A stretch of 64,000 nucleotides of DNA. It comes from Metridium senile (Eukaryota; Cnidaria; Anthozoa; Actiniaria; Metridiidae). The notes under the pieces are model-generated. The model made no database searches, was not told where the DNA came from, and saw only the letters and a list, made by a program, of their open reading frames with translations. Positions 47,038 through 64,000 of this stretch are shown one piece after another; within the stretch, counting starts at the first letter, position 1, and every line of letters begins with the position of its first letter. The DNA lies in contig OX459100.1 in the NCBI GenBank assembly GCA_949775045.1, positions 1,945,436 to 2,009,435 on the forward strand, given 5' to 3'. A program made the translations under genes and the position numbers.

Positions 47038-47507
47038 ACCTTCTATTGTTCTCGACTGTCTAGCCTCGTGTTCACGTTGGGAAACAATAGTTTTCACATG
47101 TATGCGAGGCTGGGCAGTCAAGAAGAATTGTTATTCAAATTGGCCGCCATATTTCGATTCGGTGTAAGAATGTTGTTCTCAGATGTTCTCATTCTTTGCA
47201 TACAAAAGCATAACTATTAAAAAGCTTGCTCTTTTATCAGAGTTTCTATCCTCCTCCGCAGGCTACTCCAACCAATGGAAAATTTGGGCTTCCTGTGTTG
47301 AAACAGTGACTGAGAAAAGCTGGGAACTGGAAGCCCGTCTCAGGAAAAGGAGATGACTGTGAAGGAGAGGCTACAGAGTTTCCTAGATTCTGTTTCGTTA
47401 CATAGCCTTTTCTAAGTATATATAAGTAAGAATAATAAAACAGTCTAAGTAAGAAATAGCCTGTTTACAGCTGTCCCCACCTCTCCCCCTCCCCTGTGGA
47501 TAAAACT

Positions 47508-48335
47508 GGGAGGGAGGGGTGGGGATGGCTTGAGACTGGCAAAGACAAATAGGAAAAGTCAGACATAACTTGTATATTTAATTATAAGATATATAAGATA
47601 ATATATAAGATACGGGGAGGGAGGGGTTGGGATTGCGTGATGGTCTAGTGGTCAGTAAATCGGATTCTGGGCCTACTGGTCTGGGTTCGATTCCCGGCCC
47701 GGGCGATTGCGTTGTGTCCTTGGGCAAGACACTTTACTCTCTATGTGCCTCGTCTTCTCGGATAAGGACGTAAAGCCGGAGGTCCCGTCTGCTTTCACTC
47801 TAATCCTATATAAGGTGGACGTTAAAGATCCTGTTGTGCTATGTTCGCAAAGAGTAGGGGATTGTCTCCCGGTACAACAGTCAGGCCTCAGAGGCATTAA
47901 CTAACAACACTCATGATTGTAAACTGCTGGTTTTCAGCAGTCCGATAAGTCCTCCATATACACATTACTAGATTGTAAAGCGCTATGAGCTATTCTAGAG
48001 ATATAGCGCTATATAAATGAGGCATATTATTATTATTATTATTATTGTAACTGGCAAAGACAAAGAGAAAAAGTCAGACATAACTTGTACATTTAATTAT
48101 AAGATATATAAGATAATATATAAGGTACGGGGAGGGAGGGGTTGGGATGGCTTGAGACTGGCAAAGACAAAGAGAAAAAGTCAGACAGCTTGTACATTTA
48201 ATTATAAGATATATAAGATATAAGATCGATAATATTCAACATACGGGGAGGGAGGGGTTGGGATTGCTTGTAACTGGCAAAGACAAAGAGAAAAAGTCAG
48301 ACATAACTTGTATATTTAATTATAAGATATTTATA
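47508..48335. repeat. Tandem repeat of about 107 bp, four units
   Basis: Each unit contains GGGAGGGAGGGG, then ACTGGCAAAGACAAA, AAAGTCAGACA and TTTAATTATAAGATATATAA. Units start near 47508, 47612 (split by the SINE), 48128 and 48243. Confidence 0.85.
47635..48046 (+). mobile_element. tRNA-derived SINE
   Basis: The head has a pol III A box TGGTCTAGTGG (47641-47651) and B box GGTTCGATTCC (47684-47694), like a tRNA. The body includes GTCCTTGGGCAAGACACTTT and GACGTTAAAGATCC. The tail has AAGCGCTATGAGC, TAGCGCTATATAAATG and (ATT)n, typical of SINEs mobilised by an L2-like LINE. It lies inside one unit of the 107-bp satellite. It is not a functional tRNA, because the acceptor stem and cloverleaf are not maintained. 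Confidence 0.85.
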
Positions 48336-48427
48336 ACACATTAATTCCATTTGTATTGGTGTACATAATTACTGCGCTAACAATAGTATTCTTATTCTTA
48401 TGCCTTACATACAATACATGAATTATT

Positions 48428-48652
48428 AAGCCTGGTTCACACTAGCGACATAAACATACGCAGACTAAGTTCAATAAATCAACTTCATTCTATCTTCAGC
48501 GAACATGTTTGCTGTAGACATTCTGGTTGGCATCCGTAGAATAACATGTTTCATTTTGAAGTGTACTTGCCTTTTCTCACACCTAATTAAGAAACGCTTC
48601 ACTGAGTGTGCATATGTTAATTAGTCTTATGTCGCTAGTGTGTAGCAGGCTT
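48428..48652. mobile_element. MITE family M4, copy 1
   Basis: The ends AAGCCTGGTTCACACTAGCG and CGCTAGTGTGTAGCAGGCTT are inverted. A second copy lies at 58613-58842. Confidence 0.75.
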
Positions 48653-49302
48653 TATGGTTTAGCATTACTACACTGTCAATAACTCAATGGTTTGGAAAAC
48701 TGAAAAAATACATCTGGATAAATGCTGACATGTCAAGCATCATAATATATTGAAATCTTGAAATTAAGTATAACCTTCTGCAACCCCATGCCAGTATCTC
48801 AACCAAATAGACCTTCGATAGGCTGATATGCAACACTTCTGCACGATGACGAGATGACGATGACGTCTGCAGTGCTGAAACCAGCATTATAACTATCCCT
48901 CAACCACAATTAGTTTGCTTATTGTCTTTACATTTTTAGACTGGAATGTTTTCGAAACAACAGACACAAGACTACATACCCATACGGACATAACTTATTT
49001 ACTTTTTTATTGTTAAGCTACTTGCACTGGGCATGGCAAAGGTTGATTAAGCTCCGTGGTGTTGATATAATCAAGACTAATTTTTTATTTCTAATATACA
49101 GTATGCATTAAAATGTTGTACTATGAATTGAATTGAATTAAACGAGCCCCTTGACATACACAAACATTAATAGGAATTATTAGACCTTGTCACCTTGACA
49201 ATTCTAAAAGTATATCAGCTGTGACGTGTTTACCAGTTGTTGACCATGTCACACGATATCATAGTGTTGATGTAGTAATGTTTTTAACTTTAATGTTCTA
49301 CT

Positions 49303-56730
<7,428 letters not shown>

Positions 56731-56880
56731 TTTGATGATTTTTTGGTCTCTTCTCCTCTTTCTTTCTCGACTCTGTTATGATGTCATACCCTCACTTATT
56801 CATGAGACAGTCATTGCGGCTGCGCAGTAAACGTCATATTTTAGCCACGTAGACTTGCCCATTACCCACACTCCTTTGCT
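56731..56880 (-). promoter_or_regulatory. Candidate Rab2 promoter region
   Basis: Immediately upstream of the start codon are CTGCGCAGCCGC (about 56818-56829), resembling an NRF1 site, and TGACGT words on either side. The transcription start is not marked by an obvious TATA box. This is an inference from motifs only. Confidence 0.35.
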
Positions 56881-58281
56881 TCAAATACAACATTGAAAAA
56901 GGGAAAACGAATGAAAACCGAAAGAAAGAGAAAACAAATAAACAAAAATAAGCATTCATACTATTCAAAGTTGTATTTTATCAACATGGTTGGTTTTGAG
57001 ATTTAGAAGGGTTTTTTTAACTCTATTTGTCGCTTTTCCTGATTCTTGGATAAATTCCTTTTTTGGATGCCGAGATATTTTGTTATTTTATTTTTGTTTT
57101 TGCTAAGTTACGGGTGTCTCATTCAGCACTAATCCAGGACGTGATGCACGAATACATTGTACTTTAATAACCATAACTTTACACTGTACTATCAGTGTTT
57201 TACTGCCAGACAAATTAGTATAGTCGAGTTTGTGAAAGTCGATGGAGTCTTCAGGGACGGATCAGATATTTGATGGTGTATTGGTACAATTCTAAGGTTT
57301 TTCCCGCTCTCAAGTGTTGCATGATATTTTGTTATCTCGCTAGATTATTTTTTATCACTGGCTCGTTTGCACGATACGCTTTACGGATCGAGAACATGCT
57401 TTTTTTCTTCGAGCCCACCCCATCATGAAATATCAACTGGTTTGTCACTAACAACACATTGCGCGTGTTTTTCAAGCAGCTTTGAAAAATTGTGTTTAAT
57501 TGAAAAAAGAACAACAAATGTTGAAATTTAATCTTTAAAGCGCTATCATGCATGCACAAAGAATTTTTTTATTCGCACACAAGTGAACTGAGATATAGTT
57601 GTTTGCAAGTGGGCTGGGTTTCTGTAGCCTGCGTCACATCCAGACTTTTTCTCGGTTAAGTCCGAGAATTAACGTTTTTTGTTTCGGCCCTCAGGTACTA
57701 GAATCAGTTTGCGGACCCATAATTTTCCGCCTCTTCTGTCAATCATCTTATAGTTCAGCGAATCAGATTCCTCGTGAGTAGCATTAGCCAATTACACAAC
57801 GAGTATGAACCTTCGGTTTCGTAATAAATCTTCGCACGAGGCTTGCCTCGTAATCCAAAAATTTATTCACGACAGAAATACTCCGTTTTCTAACTTCATC
57901 AAAAATAACAGCCATGAGTGAGACATTTCTACACTTTCAAAATTCTAAACCTCTGTAAAATCATCCGTTTTATTTAATTTAATCAACACTATAAAAACAA
58001 AAAAACAAAAACACATAGAGGCAGCACTGTACGGCAGCTGTAGAGGGCCGAAACATCATTGCTTTTAAAGCAATATAGCCTTGTTGAAAATTGTTTAGAT
58101 ATAAATTGGACACAACACAGCAACTATTTCCTTTAAGGTCTGTTAATCTCATGTTTTCATATTCCCCATTTGATCATACAGTATTTTTACAAATGCTTGT
58201 GCAATACAAGTATAATGTACAGATTAATTTTATCACATATTATCTTTATTACTTATTTATTTTTAATGTCTATATCTGTAT
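56881..58281. other. Intergenic between Rab2 and the LYS1-like gene, nothing certain
   Basis: AT-rich sequence. A patch at about 57600-57850 (GTAGCCTGCGTCACATCCAG onward) looks transposon-derived, but its partner arm is not visible. No exon recognised. Confidence 0.4.
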
Positions 58282-58425
58282 TAGAGTTGTTCTCATTAAC
58301 CCGTGAAACGAAGAGTATTATTGAAAGCTTGACATTCAAATAACAACAAAAGAACACAATGGAATTAAGGTGCATTAAAGAGCGATACACTTAATTGTTT
58401 CACAGGTTAATGAGAACTACTCTAT
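58282..58425. mobile_element. MITE with GTTCTCATTAACC ends
   Basis: The ends TAGAGTTGTTCTCATTAACC and GGTTAATGAGAACTACTCTA are inverted, with GTGAAAC and GTTTCAC inside. Confidence 0.75.
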
Positions 58426-58612
58426 TAACTACACACTAGCCTTTTCAAACAATACTATAAACCAGAGAACACACAATAAACCCACGAGACAAATCCTCAT
58501 CAAAGCTTCTCAAAAAACAGTCTTATGTAGATGGTTATTTTTATATTCAATTCGTCTTTTTCTATAAAGTATTAGTTCAATCGACTTCATGCCTATTCAT
58601 ATCTGTATTGTT

Positions 58613-58842
58613 AAGCCTGGTTTACACTAGCGACGCAAGCGCAAGCGCAGACGCAAGCACAAGAGGCCTTATTTCGTAGTGAAAACCGCCCACGCAAGCG
58701 CAAGGTATCAAAAAATTTCCTTTTTTCTTGCGTTTGCGCGTGGCACTAGTGAATAGTTTGTTTGCGCTTGCGCTTATTCACGTCTCGTTTTCACATGCTT
58801 GTGCTTGCGCTTGCGTTGCGTCGCTAGTGAAAACCAGGCTTT
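58613..58842. mobile_element. MITE family M4, copy 2
   Basis: The ends AAGCCTGGTTTACACTAGCG and CGCTAGTGAAAACCAGGCTT are inverted. The interior is dominated by GCAAGCGC hexamer-like words on the left and GCGCTTGC on the right. Confidence 0.8.
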
Positions 58843-58994
58843 AAACTTAATATTATTTGAGACCAACTCGAAAATTATCTTATTACCAAGTGTTACTCAC
58901 GTAAAATAAAGTTTATTATTATTATTATTATGAAACTGTTGTTATAGTTGTTACTCAAAGAAAATATATTAAAATTATACAAGGTTAATTACCC

Positions 58995-59150
58995 GGGGGG
59001 GGGGGGGGGGGGGGACTCCCTTAAAAAATGGATAGGGCTGCTTGACAGAAACTTTTAGGGTCAAAAATAAGTTTAGGGTCTCAAACTGGCACCATACCTT
59101 TTAGGGTCAGTTTTCGAACTTAAGATTATGCATATATACATCAATTCTAA
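58995..59150. mobile_element. Truncated relative of the G-capped fold-back element
   Basis: A run of 20 G (58995-59014) is followed by ACTCCCTTAAAAAATGG and GACCCTAAAA-like words in inverted form. The opposite arm is missing. Confidence 0.7.
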
Positions 59151-59607
59151 ATTAAAAAAGCCTGGTTAATGCTAATCCTGGGTTAATTTTATTTAATATT
59201 ATGATTTAATCCTGGGTTGGCACTAATAACACTCTGAATTTATGAGGCCGATAAACCAAAGGAATATAGCTTGCATTGACAAGAATCAACACAGTTTTTA
59301 GATCTTTCTTTTTACAGCAGAGTTTATGCCAAATATCCAAGAAACAAGATACCATATAACTTTCATGGATATATAACACATACTCTGAAATGAAATTACA
59401 ATGTTATGGGGTTTTTTTATCTCGTATTTTGACGTAAAACAATGATGTATTTATTTTATTTATATCATTTGGAATGTTCTCCATCTGAGTCCCTTCACCA
59501 AATGTTTGATAAATAATGCTAGATAATCATTTCAATAATGGTTGTCATAGTGAGCATAATAATGTTATGTTAGTGTCTTTATTTATTTACAAAAAGAAGG
59601 GTTGTTC

Positions 59608-62600
59608 CTAGTTAGTTATGGCTTTGTTGATGCCATTTTCAGCTTGCTTGGATTTCTGTTGGAAGAGTTTCAAGGCCCTGCTCCATCTAGGACAGTTCTG
59701 CATCTGTAAGGAATAGACTTCGAATTAGCATCATCATTTATCAATTATTCGCCAAAGGCAAAGTATATCAGTGAATAATAACTTTGGCAGAGTAAGATTA
59801 TTATTCACCAATATTCACTGAGCCTGAGGTGGATAACTGTATAATAGTATAAACATACAAGTAAAAATAATGAAAATGGTGATGGTGGCATTGATGATGA
59901 CAACGATGATGATGGTAATGTTGATGTGGCAATGCCAATAGACGATAATCATGACAATGATGATGACAATGGCAATGGTGATGATGATAACTGATTGTGA
60001 CAGTAATTATGACAATAATGAGGATGGCAATGAAGACAATGATGGTGGATATATTTTTGTTTGACAATAATGGAAATGTTCATTAAAAAAGCTGTTGATA
60101 ATTTTCGATTTATAAAATATAATGATAAAGTACCTGTTGTAATGTCATAAGATGAGGAACCATTGCTTCAGCAAAGCTAATGCTACTCTCAAGGGGTAAA
60201 AGAGAAGGCAGATGGTCTACTGCTACAATATCCAAGGGTCTAGTAGAATGCCTACAATAAAATAATCCAGAAATGAGGTTATAATATCAACAAAAATGGT
60301 TCAAATGCTATGTTTGCATTGGACTAGTAGCATTAGGAATGAATGATGATTTACTGATTGTCAGTCAATTCATGGGTGAGACAGTTAGTTGGTTAATCAG
60401 TCAAGCAGCTGGTCAGTCAACCAACCAACCAATCAATTCATCAGTTGGTTGGTTGGTCAGTCAATCAATCAATCACTTGGTTGGTTGGTCAGTCAATCAA
60501 TCAATCAATCAATCAGTTGGTTGGTCAGTCAATCAATCAGTTTTTAAGTCAATCAATCAATCAGTTGGACAGTCAGTCAATCAATCAGTTGGACAGTCAG
60601 TCAATCAATCAGTTGGACAGTCAGTCAATCAATCAATCAGTTTGTTGGTTGGTCAGTCAATCAATCAATCAGTTGGTTAATCAGTCAGTCAACCAATCAA
60701 TCAATCAGTTGGACAGTCAGTCAATCAATCAATCAGTTGGTTAATCAGTCAGTCAACCAATCAATCAATCATTTGGACAGTCAGTCAATCCACCAATCAT
60801 ACATACACTAGTTCCACTGGTCTGCTGGGTTCTTGGAAGGATGTACATCTATCATAGAATGGTAATGGATTGTATGGACTTGTAGCATCACAGCTCACAT
60901 CAACCACAACACTCAAATTCCTGTCAAAGCAAACAACATAAATTAAAGACATTCAATAAACAGTAAACATTAAGTCAAGACAAATGGCCAGTGAAATCAA
61001 GTTTTCTTTTTTGTTGACACAAAACTGTGTGAATGGCCATTTTGTGTGTATTTTTTTGTAGAAAGAATTCCAAACATGTTCACCACAATTTTTGTAAAAC
61101 AGAGGAATGTATGTGTGTAGAAAATGTATGTAAAAACTTTAAATAAACAATACATATACTGCAAAAACAAATAAATTGTATGTTTGGTTTCGTATGTCTT
61201 TTTCTTAATTTTAAGTCATTGGCTTCATAAGTCATTTGTTTTTTTAATAATTATCTATTTCCAATTTTTCATGAAAAAATGTATCTTCTATTGAAAGAAG
61301 TGAATGGATCAGAAAGAAGAAAAGTTACTGTGTAACCATCTTGGTCCAACAATGATCACATGATCACCTTTGGTTTGTTTCCAGCATGTCGCGTGTCAGG
61401 AATGGTGGAATTTTCTACAAGATAATGGCATATTAAGCAAAATGACGTGAATCAGGCACGTCACCTAATTAGCCCTAAAAAAACTTCACACAATATTTCA
61501 CATAATATATAATAAGACTTTATAATCAGTTGTTAAATATCCTTTCTATTAGATGGTTAGCATTGCCCTATCCCTGAGTAACAACAATGTAAAGTTTTAT
61601 ATCTTTGAAGGTTTGTTTTATCAGCTAACAAACACCCAGGACCTTACTTCACAAATGTTTTAATTGAAGTACATATATCTTATTAGACAGTTTGATGTGT
61701 AATATGGCTGGACATTTTACGAGTGAAACGCTGTATTTTGACGAGCCTCCGGGAGAGTAAAATATCCAGCCATATTACACATCAAACTGTTTAATAAGTT
61801 ATTTATTATCCAATCAAAAGGTTTTTGTTCTTTTATAATGCAAAATATTGTTTTGCTTGAGGGCTAGATAGACGAGTAAAAATATCTGTATATTTTTACT
61901 CGATCCAGTCCTACTCCTGCGATATTTTTACTCGTCTATGACTAGTTGGATAATAATGTTTAATATTCATAATAAAATGCCTGAATAAAATCCCTATCCC
62001 TGAATTAACAATTATAATACAGGAGTGATAGTTTGAGCGTTCTTATATGTTTTGGATTGTTAGTTTGGTGAAAGCTCTTTGAAACAAAAATATCTCCTTT
62101 TGAAAGCATGTGTAATGTACAATAAAATCAAATCAATATACTCACCAATAGGATTAACATTAATTAAATAATTGTATTAATACTATATACACATGTATAG
62201 TAAACACATAAAGCAACATTACCTTGGCGAGACATATGCAGTTGACAAAGATGTCGTGTTCCAACAATTCCTGGAATGGTCCTCCAGCCTTGGTCTCATT
62301 CATATCCCACTTTACCAAGTGAGTTCTAAAATAATTAAAAGACAGTTTAACATTACAGTTACATAGTGTTATCCTAATTATAATATCCTGTACACAATTA
62401 CTCAATTCTGATTGGACGAGAGGATTACAATTAAATTGTAAATTGTACTCTGCAGAGTACTAATTAGTTTTTCAGTATACTATAAATAAAAAAAAACACA
62501 ATCTTTTTGTACAATTTGTAAATTATTAATAGATACTTATGATGTTTTGAAAGTTATCAAACTGGACTCATTTAAAAGGCTCAACCAATTTTGAAAACTT

Positions 62601-63726
62601 TCAAAACACCACTTGTACCTATTAATTACAAATTATAATCTTCTATTAGTGTGAACTACTAAGAAGAGTAACAAACCAAGAAATTGTACTCAAGATCGTG
62701 TGATTTCCTATACTAATAGGGGCTCTTCTGTGAGGTTCACTAACACATACTATCACTACATTTACTATTCACAACACACCACTCACATATTGATTGTTGT
62801 AAAGGGAGGAAGACAGTTTTACATTACAGTTACATAGTGTTATCCCTAATAATAGGGGCTCTTATGTGAGGTTCACTCTTCTGTGAGGTTCACCTAACTA
62901 CATTTATTATTCACAGCAAACCACCCACATATTCACATATTGATTGTTGTAGAGGGAGGAAGACAGTTTTACATTACAGTTACATAGTGTTATCCCTTAT
63001 ATTTTATTTACATAACGGTATCTCTAATATGTTATAACCATCACTCTCGATCAGGGCTCTTCCGTGAAGTTCAATTACACCTACTACCACTACATTTACT
63101 AATCAGAACACACCTCTCAACTGCTCACAAACTGATTGTTGTCGAGGGCGGAAAACCGGATAACCCAGAGAAAAATCCTTGTGACATGAGAAAGAACAAC
63201 ACATCTAACAAACTATGTTCACTTGTTACACAAGCCAGGAATCAAACCCAGGTCACAGTGGTGAAAGTGCTCTCACCACAACAATGTTTAAAAACAATCT
63301 AACTACTGTGTAAAAATAACATAAACATGATGAATTACAGTAGCTTGATAATACTTACTCAGGGATGCCAACTTTTCTGGCCAAATCCAAAGAGCCTTTA
63401 CCGCATCGGCCCAGAGCACCAATGATGAGAACATGAGGGTACAGGTCTACAATACCTATCAAGAAAAAATTCAGAAACTTAAAAACATTACCATATTTAT
63501 TTAGTGCTACAACATTTGATATTGTCAAAAAAACAATTCTTCAGTTGTGGTGTATTTTTTAAGAGACCACACTTAAATGAAGGTGGTTGTTTAGCAATTT
63601 AGTGATAAAAATATAAAATAATACAAACCTTTTTCATTTTTAACTTTCTTCAATTGTTCTTTAACATGGTTGACTAGAACTTCCTCACTAGGAAATGGTT
63701 CTACAGCTGTCATGGGCATCTTGGAG
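59608..63726 (-). CDS. Saccharopine dehydrogenase, LYS1 (lysine-forming) type, C-terminal seven exons
   Basis: Exons on the minus strand: 63726-63629, 63455-63359, 62325-62223, 61414-61368, 60920-60807, 60251-60134, 59703-59608. All phases agree. The protein has PFPSEEVLVNHVK, then the dinucleotide-binding HVLIIGALGRCGKGSLDLAR, VGIPETHLVKWDMNETKAGG, IFVNCICLAK, KIPPFLTRDML, VVVDVSCDATSPYNPLPFY, VAVDHLPSLLPLESSISF and a short tail (PRWSRALKLF). This order and these motifs match fungal Lys1, which interconverts saccharopine with lysine plus 2-oxoglutarate using NAD. Animals usually have the bifunctional AASS enzyme, whose saccharopine dehydrogenase part is of a different (glutamate-forming) type. 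The N-terminal half is not in 63727-64000 and should lie beyond the right edge. Direction and pathway in this organism are not shown. Confidence 0.9.
60360..60790. repeat. TCAATCAATCAGTTGG tandem tract (LYS1-like gene intron)
   Basis: Repeats built from TCAA, CAGT and TTGG words, with longer units such as CAGTTGGACAGTCAGTCAAT. It sits between two exons of the LYS1-type gene. Reading frames rich in Ser, Gln and Asn over it are not genes. Confidence 0.9.
61680..61965. mobile_element. Composite fold-back element (LYS1-like gene intron)
   Basis: The first palindrome, 61680-61800, has arms TATTAGACAGTTTGATGTGT and complement. The second, about 61868-61955, has arms TAGACGAGTAAAAATAT and ATATTTTTACTCGTCTA. 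Both share the motif of ACGAG next to an AT-rich core and may be parts of one element. Confidence 0.65.
62713..63150. repeat. Diverged tandem repeat, about three units (LYS1-like gene intron)
   Basis: Each unit has GGGGCTCTTCTGTGAGGTTC or a variant, then CTACATTTACTATTCACA, a TGATTGTTGT stretch and GACAGTTTTACATTACAGTT. Units begin near 62718, 62855 and 63054. Confidence 0.7.
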
Positions 63727-64000
63727 CTATTGAACGACAGGAAATGGTTGGAAATGACATTCACAAGGAAATACACTAAAAATGATTTCAATGTCACTAT
63801 ACAAATAAAAGTAAGATGGTTGGCACAAAGGAGCATTGCAAAACTAAAACAAAGTCAGGCACACTACTTGTATTCATGCTATACTTAATATAAGCCAAGA
63901 TTTGGAGGAAAAGGTTGATACAATCATTCAAAACATCACAAAAATGGAGGCAATTGTTGAGATCTTTAGTGTTCATTTTAACTACCAATGCATAGAAGTA

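Larger units (their letters stand above)
44519..47165. mobile_element. MITE family M3, copy 3, interrupted by a LINE
   Basis: The left end GACCGAATCGAAATATGGCG (44521) and right end CGCCATATTTCGATTCGG (about 47146-47163) are inverted. The inner arms at 47044-47125 match copies 1 and 2. Between ACCTTC at 44541-44546 and ACCTTC at 47038-47043 lies a LINE. Confidence 0.85.

Noticed and set aside
47635..47710. A tRNA gene
   Set aside because: A and B boxes are present but the region continues into a SINE body and (ATT)n tail, and no convincing acceptor stem pairs.
60339..60744. Frames rich in Ser, Gln and Asn
   Set aside because: TCAATCAATCAGT repeats inside the LYS1-type gene.

Overview
This is a eukaryotic, AT-rich and repeat-laden window with spliced genes. 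It is most likely from a marine invertebrate. I favour a cnidarian or similar early-branching animal, because of the multi-copy octopine-type opine dehydrogenases, a TCF25 that is intron-rich and close to the human protein, a Rab2 the same length as the human one, and the many small fold-back elements. The sequence does not prove the species.

Layout. Positions 1-7.4 kb hold repeats, LINE remnants and, on the minus strand, the first two coding exons of a secreted carboxylesterase/cholinesterase-type protein whose remaining exons are not visible. Positions 7.5-19.8 kb hold a complete plus-strand TCF25 (NULP1) gene of 24 coding exons (673 codons by my splicing), with introns full of micro- and minisatellites and two fold-back transposons that keep clear target duplications. 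Positions 22.1-43.9 kb hold a tandem array of six opine dehydrogenase paralogues, all on the minus strand: three intact intronless-CDS genes (DH1, DH2, DH5), one intact gene with an intron inside its CDS (DH4), one broken by a fresh-looking 808-bp transposon (DH3) and one decayed pseudogene (DH6). Positions 44.5-48.6 kb are a transposon graveyard: a LINE inserted in a MITE, and a tRNA-like SINE inserted in a short satellite. Positions 49.3-56.7 kb hold a complete minus-strand Rab2 gene (8 coding exons, 212 codons). Positions 59.6-63.7 kb hold the C-terminal seven exons of a minus-strand saccharopine dehydrogenase of the fungal LYS1 (lysine-forming) type.

How the genes work together. Opine dehydrogenases regenerate NAD+ during anaerobic glycolysis by condensing pyruvate with an amino acid. 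The intact copies share almost identical N-terminal (NAD-binding) and C-terminal segments but differ in the middle, where substrate specificity probably lies. The upstream DNA falls into two classes: one with a shared TCACGTG box (DH1, DH2, DH4) and one with a different conserved leader (DH5, DH6). TCF25 (ribosome quality control) and Rab2 (ER-Golgi traffic) are housekeeping neighbours with no obvious link to the array. The LYS1-type enzyme uses related reductive-condensation chemistry, but its proximity may be chance.
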